From assembly GCF_014650115.1 (NCBI RefSeq), contig NZ_BMUI01000003.1, forward strand, positions 372,001-436,000: DNA of 64,000 bases. Direction: 5' to 3'. The notes beneath the pieces are model-generated. The model made no database searches. It saw only the letters and a program-made list of their open reading frames with translations, and was not told where the DNA came from. The stretch's first letter is position 1. The number at the start of each line of letters is the position of its first letter. Position numbers and translations under genes: made by a program. This DNA is from Streptomyces olivaceoviridis (GTDB lineage: Bacteria; Actinomycetota; Actinomycetes; Streptomycetales; Streptomycetaceae). Below are positions 52,628 through 62,309 of the stretch, in pieces.

Positions 52628-53329
52628 CTAGGCGGCGGCGCCGTCGTCCAGGGCCGTGCGCCACTGGGCGACCGCGTCCGCCGAGACCGGGCCCCGCCAG
52701 CCGTCGGGGCGGGCCGCGCCGCCGATGTGGAACGCCTCGATCCCGCCCGCGCGGAGCCGCGTGACATGGTCGAGGCGCAGTCCGCCGCCGACCATGATCT
52801 GCTGCTCGTACCCGGGCTCGCCGTCGTGTGCCGCTTCGGCGAGCAGCGTGGGCAGGCCGTCGTCCACGCCCGTGGCGGAGCCGGCGGTGAGGTAGGTGTC
52901 CAGACCCGGCAGGTCGGCGAGCTGCTTGCGCAGGGCGTCCCGGTCGGCGGCCCGGTCGATCGCCCGGTGGAAGGTCCAGCGGCAGCCGCCGAGCGCGTCG
53001 ACGACCCGCTCCACCGCGCCCAGGTCGACACCGCCGTCCGTGGCGAGGAACCCGAGCACGAACTGGTCGGCGCCGGCCTGCCGCAGCGCGTCGGCCACGC
53101 CGGTCAGCCGGTCCAGGTCACCGGCCGCGAAGCCGTCCGCGAGGCGGAGCATGACGCGCAGGTCGATGTCGACGGCGGCGCGGATCGCGGCGACGGTGGC
53201 GGGCGCGGGGGTGAGCCCGTCGGCCGCCATCTCGGTGACCAGCTCCAGCCGGTCCGCGCCTCCGGCCTGGGCGGCGACCGCGTCCTCGACGTCGAGGGCG
53301 ATCACCTCCAGGACTGCACGCTTGCTCAT
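52628..53329 (-). CDS. cutC: CutC-family protein
   Basis: 233 residues, TIM-barrel CutC family: LEVIALDVEDAVAAQAGGADRLELV, AAIRAAVDIDLRVMLR, WTFHRAIDRAADRD, GSATGVDDGLPTLL, IMVGGGLRLDHV and GIEAFHIGG. Named for copper tolerance in E. coli, a role later questioned; enzymatic function unsettled. ATG at 53329 with GGGGTG upstream. A candidate 16-bp operator (53351-53366) lies just upstream. Part of its 3' end is duplicated downstream. Confidence 0.93.
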   Translation of the reverse strand: MSKRAVLEVIALDVEDAVAAQAGGADRLELVTEMAADGLTPAPATVAAIRAAVDIDLRVMLRLADGFAAGDLDRLTGVADALRQAGADQFVLGFLATDGGVDLGAVERVVDALGGCRWTFHRAIDRAADRDALRKQLADLPGLDTYLTAGSATGVDDGLPTLLAEAAHDGEPGYEQQIMVGGGLRLDHVTRLRAGGIEAFHIGGAARPDGWRGPVSADAVAQWRTALDDGAAA

Positions 53330-53350
53330 GGCACCCCATTCATCGGCGCT

Positions 53351-53366
53351 ACAGGTCTAGTCCAAT
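53351..53366 (-). promoter_or_regulatory. Candidate DasR-type (dre) operator before cutC
   Basis: ACAGGTCTAGTCCAAT: a 16-bp near-palindrome close to the dre consensus A(C/G)TGGTCTAGACCA(C/G)T, with about 13 positions matching. It sits 22 nt before the cutC start, where a bound GntR-family repressor would block transcription or elongation. DasR senses glucosamine-6-phosphate; the link is inference. Confidence 0.45.
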
Positions 53367-53394
53367 CCAAGACTACGCCTGCCGGGGGCGCCGC

Positions 53395-54063
53395 TCACCC
53401 GAAGATGTTCAGCTCCCCCTCCCGGGCCCCGGCCAGCTCGTAGGAGGCCCCGTTCAGCGGCCGTCCCGCGTACAGCCGTACGAGCGTGGCCGCGTCGCCG
53501 ATGTACCGGGCGGGCGGGGCGCCCGCGGCCACCGCGCCGAGCCGCAGCGGCTCGTCCAGGTCGTCCAGGTCGGCATGGAGCGGCACGTGCTCCTTCTGCC
53601 GGGTGATCCTCGCCAGCAGCGTCAGCGCGTCGGGCAGCCCGGCCCCGGCGTACGCCCCCGGCGCCCCCAGCACCTCGCGCACATCCCCGGCGTGCACCCA
53701 CTCACCGAGCGCGATCACGTCCAGCGAACCGTCCGTCCCGGCGATCACCCCTCCGGCCTCCGTCATCCCGCGCTCCAGCTCGTCCACGACCCGCGCGTTC
53801 GTCCAGCCGGCCCGCTCGGCGATGTCCCGCTCGTTCGACTCCGGCGAGAACGCGCCCGCCTCGAACCGGTTCTCCACCACCCGCGTCAGCGCGGCGGAAC
53901 AGTGCGCCAGCACGTCCCGCACCGTCCAGCCCGGACACCCGGCCGACGGCAGCGCGAAGTCGGCGTCGGGCCGCGACCGCAGCAGCGGTACGAGGGCGTC
54001 GCGCTCGGCGGCCAGCAGCCGCCCGGGGAGCTCGGGGTCGCGTACTTCCTGCGTCTCAGTCAT
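53395..54063 (-). CDS. Mycothiol-dependent maleylpyruvate isomerase-like (TIGR03083) protein
   Basis: 222 residues of the DinB-like four-helix fold: LLAAERDALVPLLRSRPDADF, GWTVRDVLAHCSAALTRVVE with metal-ligand His, SNERDIAERAGW, LGEWVHAGDVREVLGAP (second His), and a C-terminal RLYAGRPLNG domain. Members use mycothiol. Substrate unknown. ATG at 54063; a GTG 9 nt upstream is possible. Divergent from the HD gene, 111 nt apart. Confidence 0.85.
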   Translation of the reverse strand: MTETQEVRDPELPGRLLAAERDALVPLLRSRPDADFALPSAGCPGWTVRDVLAHCSAALTRVVENRFEAGAFSPESNERDIAERAGWTNARVVDELERGMTEAGGVIAGTDGSLDVIALGEWVHAGDVREVLGAPGAYAGAGLPDALTLLARITRQKEHVPLHADLDDLDEPLRLGAVAAGAPPARYIGDAATLVRLYAGRPLNGASYELAGAREGELNIFG

Positions 54064-54174
54064 GGGGTTCACGCTAGGGGCGCCGGGGGACGGCCGTCAC
54101 GCGGAAAGCGGACGGACCGTCGGCCCAGGGCCACCACCGCCCGGCCCGGGGTCCCACCCGACAGAATGGGGTGC

Positions 54175-54819
54175 ATGGCCGACCTCGACGCCCTGCGCCT
54201 CCGTTTCGCCCGCGCCCTGGAAGCAGCCCGCGCCCCCGGCGGCGGCCCCGACCCCGCCCCCTACGCCGACACCCTGCTCGCCCGCTGGCAGGAGCCGCAG
54301 CGCCGCTACCACACGGTGGCCCACCTCACCGCCGTGCTCGACCACGTCGACGCGCTGGCGGAGTACGCCACCGACCCGGACGTGGTCCGCCTCGCCGCCT
54401 GGTTCCACGACGCCGTCTACCTCCCCGAACGGTCCGAGAACGAGGAGCGGTCCGCGCGGCTGGCCGAGCGCGCCCTGGCCGAGGCCGGTGTGCCGGAGGC
54501 GAAGACGGCCGAGGTGGCCCGGCTGGTCCGGCTCACCGTCACCCACGACCCGGCCGACGACGACCGCGACGGACAGGTGCTGTGCGACGCCGACCTCGCG
54601 ATCCTGGCCGCGCCCCCGTCGGCGTACGCCGTCTACACCGCCGAGGTCCGCGAGGAGTACCACTTCGTACCGGGCGACGCCTTCCGCGACGGCCGTTCCG
54701 CGATCCTGCGCCAACTCCTCGCCCTGCCCCGGCTGTACCGCACCCCGTACGGGCAGGAGCACTGGGAGGCCACCGCCCGCTACAACCTCACGTCCGAGCT
54801 GGAAATGCTGTCGACCTGA
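54175..54819 (+). CDS. HD-domain metal-dependent phosphohydrolase
   Basis: 214 residues. HD motifs: YHTVAHLTAVLDHVD (His), LAAWFHDAVYLPE (HD pair), and CDADLAILAAPPSAYAVY (C-terminal Asp). Similar to predicted HD-superfamily hydrolases of small phosphorylated metabolites; ends EHWEATARYNLTSELEML. ATG at 54175; CAGAAT lies 7 nt upstream, a weak -10. Followed by the fusion gene on the same strand. Confidence 0.88.
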   Translation: MADLDALRLRFARALEAARAPGGGPDPAPYADTLLARWQEPQRRYHTVAHLTAVLDHVDALAEYATDPDVVRLAAWFHDAVYLPERSENEERSARLAERALAEAGVPEAKTAEVARLVRLTVTHDPADDDRDGQVLCDADLAILAAPPSAYAVYTAEVREEYHFVPGDAFRDGRSAILRQLLALPRLYRTPYGQEHWEATARYNLTSELEMLST

Positions 54820-54833
54820 GGACGCCGCCGCCG

Positions 54834-54839
54834 TACTGT
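54834..54839 (+). promoter_or_regulatory. -10 box for leaderless fusion gene
   Basis: TACTGT ends 6 nt before the ATG at 54846, so it may be transcribed independently of the HD gene. Confidence 0.5.
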
Positions 54840-54845
54840 GCGCGC

Positions 54846-55946
54846 ATGCGGACGATGAGCGGGGATCAGGTGGAGGCGGCCGTCGCGAGCTGCGCGGCGG
54901 CTCTGCGCACGGCGCTGGACCGGGACTGGGACGCGGTCCGCGCGGCCGGTCTGGAGTGGAGTTGCCGCACCACGGCCTTCCACATCGCCGAGGACTTCGC
55001 CGCGTACGCCAGCCGCCTCGCCGGCCGCGCCCAGGACCGCCTCCCGCTGCGCATCACCCTCCCCGAGGGCACCGACAACGCCGGCCTGCTCCAGGTGATC
55101 GAGGCCACCGGCGCCCTGCTGGCCGCCGCCGTCCGCACCGCCCCGCCCGGCGTCCGCGCCTTCCACCCCGTCCACTTCGGCAGCGCCGACCGCGAGGGCT
55201 TCGCCGCGATGGGCGTCGCCGAGGCCCTGCTGCACACCCATGACGTCGCCCGGGGCCTCGGCCTGCCCTACGAACCGCCCGCAGAGCTCGCCGAGTCCGT
55301 CCTGACCTGGCTCTTCCCGCACGTCCAGCCGGGCCCCGCGCCCTGGCCGACCCTGCTGTGGGCGACCGGCCGCGGCGAGCTGCCCGGCCGCGCCCTGGTC
55401 ACCGACTGGACCTGGTACAACAACCTCGTCCTGCCGGCCGGACGCGTCACCCTCACCGGCATCCGCCCGGCCGCCGCCCGCGATCTGGCCCTCGGCGGCG
55501 ACGGCGGCTTCGACTGGCTGGACGACGGCCCGTACGAGGGCACCCGGGAGGCCTGCTCCCACCTGCTGAAGGCGTACGAAGCCGGCGTGCACCGCCCGGA
55601 GTTCGGGGTCTTCGCCCTCGTGCGCTCCGAGGACGGCCGGGCGGTGGGCGGCATGGGGTTCCACGGCGCCCCGGACGACGAGCGCCGGGTGGAGATCGGC
55701 TACGACCTGGTCGAGAGCGCCCGCGGCCACGGCTACGCGACCGAGGCGCTGCGCGCGCTGACCGAGTGGGCGCTGGCCCGGGACGACGTCGACACGGTCA
55801 TCGCCACGATCGAACCGGCCAACCTGCCCTCCCAACGGGTGGTGAGCCGGGCGGGCTTCACCCGCGCGACCGTGGAGGAGGAGCGCACGGCCCACGACGA
55901 GGACGCCATGGAGACCGGGCTGCGGCTCTACGTCCGCCGGGCCTGA
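54846..55946 (+). CDS. Fusion: TIGR03083-like isomerase-fold domain + GNAT acetyltransferase
   Basis: 366 residues. The first ~200 are a DinB/maleylpyruvate-isomerase-like domain (CRTTAFHIAEDFAAYASRLAG, LHTHDVARGLGLPY with His). After a linker (RVTLTGIRPAAARDLALGG) the C-terminal ~170 form a GNAT domain: FGVFALVRSEDGRAVGGMGF, EIGYDLVESARGHGYATEAL (acetyl-CoA loop with RGHGYATE) and PANLPSQRVVSRAGF. The same isomerase family stands alone in the gene just upstream of the HD gene. The acetylated substrate is unknown. Its 3' end overlaps the DUF4031 gene by 19 nt. Confidence 0.85.
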   Translation: MRTMSGDQVEAAVASCAAALRTALDRDWDAVRAAGLEWSCRTTAFHIAEDFAAYASRLAGRAQDRLPLRITLPEGTDNAGLLQVIEATGALLAAAVRTAPPGVRAFHPVHFGSADREGFAAMGVAEALLHTHDVARGLGLPYEPPAELAESVLTWLFPHVQPGPAPWPTLLWATGRGELPGRALVTDWTWYNNLVLPAGRVTLTGIRPAAARDLALGGDGGFDWLDDGPYEGTREACSHLLKAYEAGVHRPEFGVFALVRSEDGRAVGGMGFHGAPDDERRVEIGYDLVESARGHGYATEALRALTEWALARDDVDTVIATIEPANLPSQRVVSRAGFTRATVEEERTAHDEDAMETGLRLYVRRA

Positions 55947-56203
55947 GGCCCCTTGCGCCTGCGCAGACCGGCCGAGCACAGCAGGCGGACCACCTCACGA
56001 CTGCTGACCTGCACCGCACCCGCCGCCACCGCGTCCGCGTAGCGGTGGGACGGGACGTCGTAGTGGTCGCTGTCGAAGGCCCGGCGGGGCATGCCCAGGC
56101 CCTCGGCGAACAGGTGGAGTTCGTCGTAGGAGACATCGCTGACCAGGTGTGACCACATGCGCCCGTGGCCGGGCCAGGTCGGCGGGTCGATGTAGAGGGT
56201 CAC
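55928..56203 (-). CDS. DUF4031 protein
   Basis: 91 residues: MTLYIDPPTWPGHGRMWSHL, then LHLFAEGLGMPRRAFDSDHYD, VPSHRYADAVAAGA and RLLCSAGLRRRKG. This is the DUF4031 pattern; the DHYD and PxHR residues look like a metal or phosphate site. GTG start at 56203. The gene upstream on this strand ends 7 nt away, so they form an operon. Confidence 0.86.
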   Translation of the reverse strand: MTLYIDPPTWPGHGRMWSHLVSDVSYDELHLFAEGLGMPRRAFDSDHYDVPSHRYADAVAAGAVQVSSREVVRLLCSAGLRRRKGPQARRT

Positions 56204-56210
56204 CGGCGCC

Positions 56211-56594
56211 TCATGAGGACGGCGTCCCGCGCAGGGCCGGTCCCAGCGAGCCCACCGACGCGACCCGCACGCCGGCCTTGTGGCACACCCAGTGCGGATC
56301 GGGGCCCAGTTCCGGCTCCACGTCCAGTGCGTGCGGGTCGCCGGAGCCGCAGGCCGGGCACAGCGGCCAGCGGCCGTACCGCTCCAGCAGCGCGTCCTGA
56401 ACGTCCTGGGCGACCAGCCCGGCCACGAAGGCCGCGCCGTCCGGCCACTGTTCGACCCACCAGCGCCGCTGGGCGATGGAGTCCTCCACCAGCGAGACGA
56501 CGTCGGCCTCCGCGACCTCTCCCGCGACGAGATCCGCGAGCACGCGGGCGCGGGCCGCGTGCAATGACTGCTCCAGGGGGCTGATGGGGTCCAT
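56211..56594 (-). CDS. Hypothetical protein with CxxC and Cys-His
   Basis: 127 residues. N-terminal helices (SPLEQSLHAARARVLADLVAGE, EADVVSLVEDSIAQRRWWVEQW), then LCPACGSGDPHAL, and WVCHKAGVRVAS: the Cys pair plus Cys-His may bind zinc. ATG at 56594 gives MDPISPLEQ; ATGs at 56603 and 56648 are alternatives. Same operon as DUF4031. Not recognised. Confidence 0.75.
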   Translation of the reverse strand: MDPISPLEQSLHAARARVLADLVAGEVAEADVVSLVEDSIAQRRWWVEQWPDGAAFVAGLVAQDVQDALLERYGRWPLCPACGSGDPHALDVEPELGPDPHWVCHKAGVRVASVGSLGPALRGTPSS

Positions 56595-56614
56595 GCCCCC
56601 CATTGTGCGCACTC

Positions 56615-56644
56615 TTGACCGCGACACCGAACCGAAAATATCTT
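56615..56644 (+). promoter_or_regulatory. Promoter for leaderless murR-type regulator
   Basis: TTGACC (56615-56620), 18-nt spacer, TATCTT (56639-56644), then GTG start 6 nt on. Best -35/-10 pair in the window. Confidence 0.7.
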
Positions 56645-56646
56645 TC
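56634..56646 (+). promoter_or_regulatory. Candidate MurR operator over the -10 box
   Basis: GAAAATATCTTTC, a near-palindrome (GAAA-N5-TTTC) that includes the -10 box. A second GAAATTTTC stands at about 56671 within the coding region. RpiR-family regulators often bind A/T-rich GAAA...TTTC sites. Autoregulation is likely. Confidence 0.5.
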
Positions 56647-56650
56647 AAGT

Positions 56651-57556
56651 GTGACCCAGGACGTGAAGGAAATTTTCGGCAGCCCGGGCGGATCGCTCGC
56701 CGCCAAGGTGCGCACGCTCGCCCCGTCCATGACCCGGTCCATGCAGCGCGTCGCCGAGGCCGTCGCCGGTGACCCGGCCGGCTGCGCCGCCCTCACGGTC
56801 ACCGGCCTCGCCGAACTCACCGGCACCAGCGAGGCGACGGTCGTGCGCACCGCCCGGCTGCTCGGCTATCCCGGCTACCGCGACCTGCGGCTCGCCCTCG
56901 CCGGGCTCGCCGCCCAGCAGCAGTCCGGGCGCGCCCCCGCGATCACGACGGACATCGCGGTGGACGACCCCATCGCCGACGTCGTCACCAAGCTCGCCTA
57001 CGAGGAGCAGCAGACCCTCGCCGACACCGCCGCCGGACTCGACACCGTCCAGCTCGGCGCGGCGGTCACCGCGCTGGCCGCCGCCCGGCGCACCGACGTG
57101 TACGGCATAGGGGCGTCCGGGCTCGTCGCCCAGGACCTCACCCAGAAGCTGCTGCGGATAGGGCTCATAGCCCACGCGCACAGCGACCCGCATCTCGCGG
57201 TGACCAACGCGGTACAGCTCCGTTCGGGTGACGTGGCCCTCGCGATCACGCACTCCGGGTCGACGGGGGACGTCATCGAACCGCTCCGGGTGGCCTTCGA
57301 ACGCGGGGCGACGACGGTGGCCATCACCGGGCGGCCCAACTCGCCGGTCACGCAGTACGCCGACCTCGTGCTGACGACGTCGACGTCACGGGAGACGGAG
57401 CTGCGGCCCGCCGCGATGTCCTCCCGAACGAGTCAGCTGCTGGTGGTGGACTGTCTGTTCGTGGGAGTGGCGCAGCGGACGTACGAGACGGCGGCGCCCG
57501 CGCTGGCCGCCTCCTACGAGGCGTTGGCACACCGGCACCGGAGCGGTTCGCGATAG
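56651..57556 (+). CDS. RpiR/MurR-type regulator with SIS domain
   Basis: 301 residues. N-terminal helix-turn-helix of RpiR family (RVAEAVAGDPAGCAALTVTGLAE, TGTSEATVVRTARLLGYPGY), then a SIS sugar-phosphate domain (VYGIGASGLVAQDLTQKLLRIG, AITHSGSTGDVIEPLRVAFERG, ITGRPNSPV). GTG at 56651, leaderless. The next gene is murQ, so the effector is probably MurNAc-6-phosphate or GlcNAc-6-phosphate. Confidence 0.93.
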   Translation: MTQDVKEIFGSPGGSLAAKVRTLAPSMTRSMQRVAEAVAGDPAGCAALTVTGLAELTGTSEATVVRTARLLGYPGYRDLRLALAGLAAQQQSGRAPAITTDIAVDDPIADVVTKLAYEEQQTLADTAAGLDTVQLGAAVTALAAARRTDVYGIGASGLVAQDLTQKLLRIGLIAHAHSDPHLAVTNAVQLRSGDVALAITHSGSTGDVIEPLRVAFERGATTVAITGRPNSPVTQYADLVLTTSTSRETELRPAAMSSRTSQLLVVDCLFVGVAQRTYETAAPALAASYEALAHRHRSGSR

Positions 57557-57624
57557 GGGGTAGGAAGGAACCGGCAGGAAGGTTCACCACCCCCTCACAC
57601 GTCACCGGAGAGAGCCGCCCCCCT

Positions 57625-58548
57625 ATGACCTCTCATGACCTGCGCGACCAGCTGGCCTCGTTGACCACCGAGGCCTTCCGTCCGGAACTCGCCGAGATCG
57701 ACCGGTTGCCCACCCTCGACATCGCCCGGCTGATGAACGGCGAGGACGCGGGCGTGCCCGCCGCCGTGGCGACGCAGCTGCCGCGGATCGCCGCCGCCGT
57801 CGACGCGGTCGCCGCGCGCATGAGCCGGGGCGGACGGCTCGTCTACGCCGGCGCCGGGACCGCCGGCCGGCTGGGCGTGCTGGACGCCTCCGAGTGCCCG
57901 CCCACCTTCAACACCGACCCCGAGCGGGTCGTCGGCCTGATCGCGGGCGGTCCCGCGGCCATGGTCACCTCGGTCGAAGGCGCCGAGGACTCCGAGGAGC
58001 TGGCCCGCCGGGACCTGGACGCGCTGAAGCTCACCCCGGACGACACCGTGGTCGGCGTCTCCGCCTCCGGCCGCACCCCGTACGCGGTCGGCGCCGTCGA
58101 GCACGCCCGGTCGCTCGGCGCGCTGACCATCGGCCTGGCCTGCAACGAAGGCAGCGCGCTGGCCGCCGCCGCCGAGCACGGCATCGAGGTCGTCACGGGG
58201 CCGGAGCTGATCACCGGCTCCACCCGGCTGAAGGCGGGCACGGCCCAGAAGCTGGTGCTGAACATGCTCTCGACGATCACGATGATCCGGCTCGGCAAGA
58301 CGTACGGGAACCTGATGGTCGACGTGCGCGCCTCCAACGACAAGCTCCGGGCCCGCTCCCACCGGATCGTCTCCCTGGCCACGGGCGCGAGCGACGCCGA
58401 CATCGAGAAGGCCCTCACGGAGACCGGCGGCGAGGTGAAGCACGCGATCCTGGCCCTCCTCGCCGGCGTCGACGGCCCGACGGCGGGCCGCCTGCTTCGG
58501 GAGTCCGGCGGCCATCTGCGCACGGCGCTGACCCACGCGGCACGCTGA
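57625..58548 (+). CDS. murQ: N-acetylmuramic acid 6-phosphate etherase
   Basis: 307 residues, SIS family. Splits MurNAc-6-phosphate into GlcNAc-6-phosphate and D-lactate in cell-wall recycling. Signatures: LVYAGAGTAGRLGVLDASECPPTF, VEGAEDSEELARRDL, GVSASGRTPY, and STRLKAGTAQKLVLNMLST with the catalytic Glu in the SECPPT region. ATG 57625 with GGAGAG upstream. Downstream of its regulator on the same strand. Confidence 0.96.
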   Translation: MTSHDLRDQLASLTTEAFRPELAEIDRLPTLDIARLMNGEDAGVPAAVATQLPRIAAAVDAVAARMSRGGRLVYAGAGTAGRLGVLDASECPPTFNTDPERVVGLIAGGPAAMVTSVEGAEDSEELARRDLDALKLTPDDTVVGVSASGRTPYAVGAVEHARSLGALTIGLACNEGSALAAAAEHGIEVVTGPELITGSTRLKAGTAQKLVLNMLSTITMIRLGKTYGNLMVDVRASNDKLRARSHRIVSLATGASDADIEKALTETGGEVKHAILALLAGVDGPTAGRLLRESGGHLRTALTHAAR

Positions 58549-58596
58549 CGGGCCGTGCGGTCAGGGCACCATGGAGGGGAGGAGGCACCCACCGAC

Positions 58597-59169
58597 ATGA
58601 ATCACGCCCAGCTCACCGCCCTAGGACGGGCTCTCCGGCTGCTCGGGGAGCACGGGGAGGCCCTGACCGCCGACACGCCGGACGCCCGGCTGCACGAGAT
58701 CAAGGACGACCTGCGGCGGGCCCTCGACCTGCTGGACGACACCGTGACCACCGCCGCGCCCGCCACCCGCTGCCCGGAGCACCCGCAGGGGCCGGTGGAC
58801 GAGAGCGCGCCCGACCTGTGCCTGCTGTGCGAGACCCGGCGCCGGGCCGCCCGGCGGTCGGAGTTCCAGGGCGGCAGGCCCCGGCCGGGAGAGCCGGTCC
58901 CCACCGCCCCCTCCCGGTACGGCGTGCGCGGTGACCGGCCGCAGGCGCAGCAGCGGTGGCTGCCGGAGCTGTGGAACGGCCAGGAGTGGCAGCTGTGCGG
59001 GACGCCGAGGCGGGACCGGCGCGAGGCGGAGGCGTACCTCGCCGCCCAGCGGCGCGGCTCCCGGCCCGCCATGGCGTACCGGCTGGTGCACGAGTTCACC
59101 GACTACGAGGTGCTGCGGGTGTGGGGGACGCCGGTACGGGTCGACATCGAGCCGATGGGCAACCTGTAG
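58597..59169 (+). CDS. Hypothetical protein with CxxC metal-like site
   Basis: 190 residues. N-terminal helices (ALGRALRLLGEHGEALTADT, HEIKDDLRRALDLLDDTV), then TRCPEHPQGP and DLCLLCETRRR, forming a four-residue Cys/His set, and a C-terminal WLPELWNGQEWQLCGTPRRD and AYRLVHEFTDYEVLRVWGT block. ATG 58597 has GGAGGAGG 13 nt upstream. Follows murQ by 48 nt; function unknown. Confidence 0.78.
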   Translation: MNHAQLTALGRALRLLGEHGEALTADTPDARLHEIKDDLRRALDLLDDTVTTAAPATRCPEHPQGPVDESAPDLCLLCETRRRAARRSEFQGGRPRPGEPVPTAPSRYGVRGDRPQAQQRWLPELWNGQEWQLCGTPRRDRREAEAYLAAQRRGSRPAMAYRLVHEFTDYEVLRVWGTPVRVDIEPMGNL

Positions 59170-59197
59170 CGGCCGGCGGCCCCCGCGGACACGCCGG

Positions 59198-60325
59198 TCA
59201 GCTCAGGGTCTTCACGGCCGCCGCGTCGTACGGCTTCAGCTCGTCGAACCGGCCGGAGAGCACCTTGGCCGCCCACTCGGGGTCCTGGAGCAGCGCGCGG
59301 CCGATGGCCACCAGGTCGAACTCGTCGGCCTCCAGACGGTCCAGGAGGTTGTCGATGCCCTTGACCGGGGAGCCCTCGCCCTGGAAGGCGTTGATGAAGT
59401 CGCCGTCGAGGCCGACCGAGCCGACGGAGATGACGGGCTTGCCGGTGAGCTTCTTCGTCCAGCCGGCCAGGTTCAGGTCGGAGCCGTCGAACTCGGGCAG
59501 CCAGTAGCGGCGGGTGGAGGCGTGGAAGGCGTCGACACCGGCCGCCGCGAGCGGGGCGAGGATGGCCTCCAGCTCCTCGGGGGTCTCGGCGAGCCGGGCG
59601 GTGTAGTCCTGCTGCTTCCACTGCGAGTAGCGGAAGAGGACCGGGAAGTCCGGCGACACCGCCGCGCGCACGGCGGCGACGATCTCGGCGGAGAACCTGG
59701 TGCGGGCCACCGGGTCGCCGCCGTACGCGTCGGTACGGCGGTTGGTGCCCGCCCACAGGAACTGGTCGAGGAGGTAGCCGTGGGCGCCGTGGAGCTCCAC
59801 GCCGTCGAAGCCGATGCGCTCGGCGGCGGCAGCGGCCTCGGCGAACGCCGCGATGACGTCGTCGATGTCCGCCTGCGTCATCGCCTTGCCGGTGGGCTCG
59901 GCGCCGGCGGCCTCCAGGCCGGAGGGGCCGACGGCGGGCGCGTCCGGGAAGGGGGCGTCGCCCTGCTTGCGGACCATGCCGATGTGCCACAGCTGCGGGA
60001 CGATGGTGCCGCCGGCCGCGTGCACGTCCTCGGCGACCTTCGCCCAGCCCGCGAGCTGCTCCTCGCCGTGGAAGCGCGGGACGCGGTCGCTCTGGCCGGC
60101 CGACGGGTGGCCCACGTAGGTGCCCTCGGTGACGATGAGGCCGACCCCGGCGGCGGCCCGGCGGGCGTAGTACGAGCGCACGTCCTCGCCCGGGACACCG
60201 CCCGGCGAGAACATGCGGGTCATGGGCGCCATCACGATCCGGTTCGGAACGGTGAGACCGTTCAGCGTGATCGGGCGGGACAGGACGCGGGCCGCGCGGG
60301 AGGCGGGGGGCGTGGTGACGGTCAC
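59198..60325 (-). CDS. NADH:flavin oxidoreductase (old yellow enzyme family)
   Basis: 375-residue FMN barrel: VPNRIVMAPMTRMFSPGG, EGTYVGHPS, HIGMV, ELHGAHGYLLDQFLW (substrate Tyr/His pair HGAHGYL), and ISVGSVGLDGDF plus LVAIGRALLQDPEW. Reduces activated alkenes, enones or nitro-esters using NAD(P)H. Upstream leader has TGCGTACGCA (60370-60379), a possible operator. ATG/GTG start at 60325 with GAGGAG. Confidence 0.93.
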   Translation of the reverse strand: MTVTTPPASRAARVLSRPITLNGLTVPNRIVMAPMTRMFSPGGVPGEDVRSYYARRAAAGVGLIVTEGTYVGHPSAGQSDRVPRFHGEEQLAGWAKVAEDVHAAGGTIVPQLWHIGMVRKQGDAPFPDAPAVGPSGLEAAGAEPTGKAMTQADIDDVIAAFAEAAAAAERIGFDGVELHGAHGYLLDQFLWAGTNRRTDAYGGDPVARTRFSAEIVAAVRAAVSPDFPVLFRYSQWKQQDYTARLAETPEELEAILAPLAAAGVDAFHASTRRYWLPEFDGSDLNLAGWTKKLTGKPVISVGSVGLDGDFINAFQGEGSPVKGIDNLLDRLEADEFDLVAIGRALLQDPEWAAKVLSGRFDELKPYDAAAVKTLS

Positions 60326-60369
60326 GTGGGGGGCTCCTCGTGAGTGAACGGGGTGAACCGGCTGGTATG

Positions 60370-60379
60370 TGCGTACGCA
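60370..60379 (-). promoter_or_regulatory. Palindrome upstream of OYE gene
   Basis: TGCGTACGCA, a perfect 10-bp palindrome, 45 nt before the reductase start, followed by an AT-rich stretch on the far side. A TetR- or MarR-type site is possible. Confidence 0.35.
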
Positions 60380-60482
60380 TTGTTGCAGCGTCTTAAGTAA
60401 ACACCGCTCGGCGGCCCGTGTTCCGGTCCGGTCCCGATCCCCTCACGTGATACCGGACACCCTCCTCCCGCCCCGCGAACGC

Positions 60483-60527
60483 CCGAGGGCGGCACCCCCA
60501 GCCAGAAGCTGGGGGTGCCGCCCTCGG
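60483..60527 (-). terminator. groEL2 terminator, long perfect hairpin
   Basis: 20-bp perfect stem with CAGAA loop; the GGTGCCCCCAGC core is the same as the repeat inside the sacsin-like gene. It lies 33 nt after the groEL2 stop. Confidence 0.8.
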
Positions 60528-60559
60528 TCCGCAGGACAGGCGATCAACCGTCAGGTCGA

Positions 60560-62290
<1,731 letters not shown>

Positions 62291-62309
62291 TCACCGACCC
62301 GGTCCTTCG

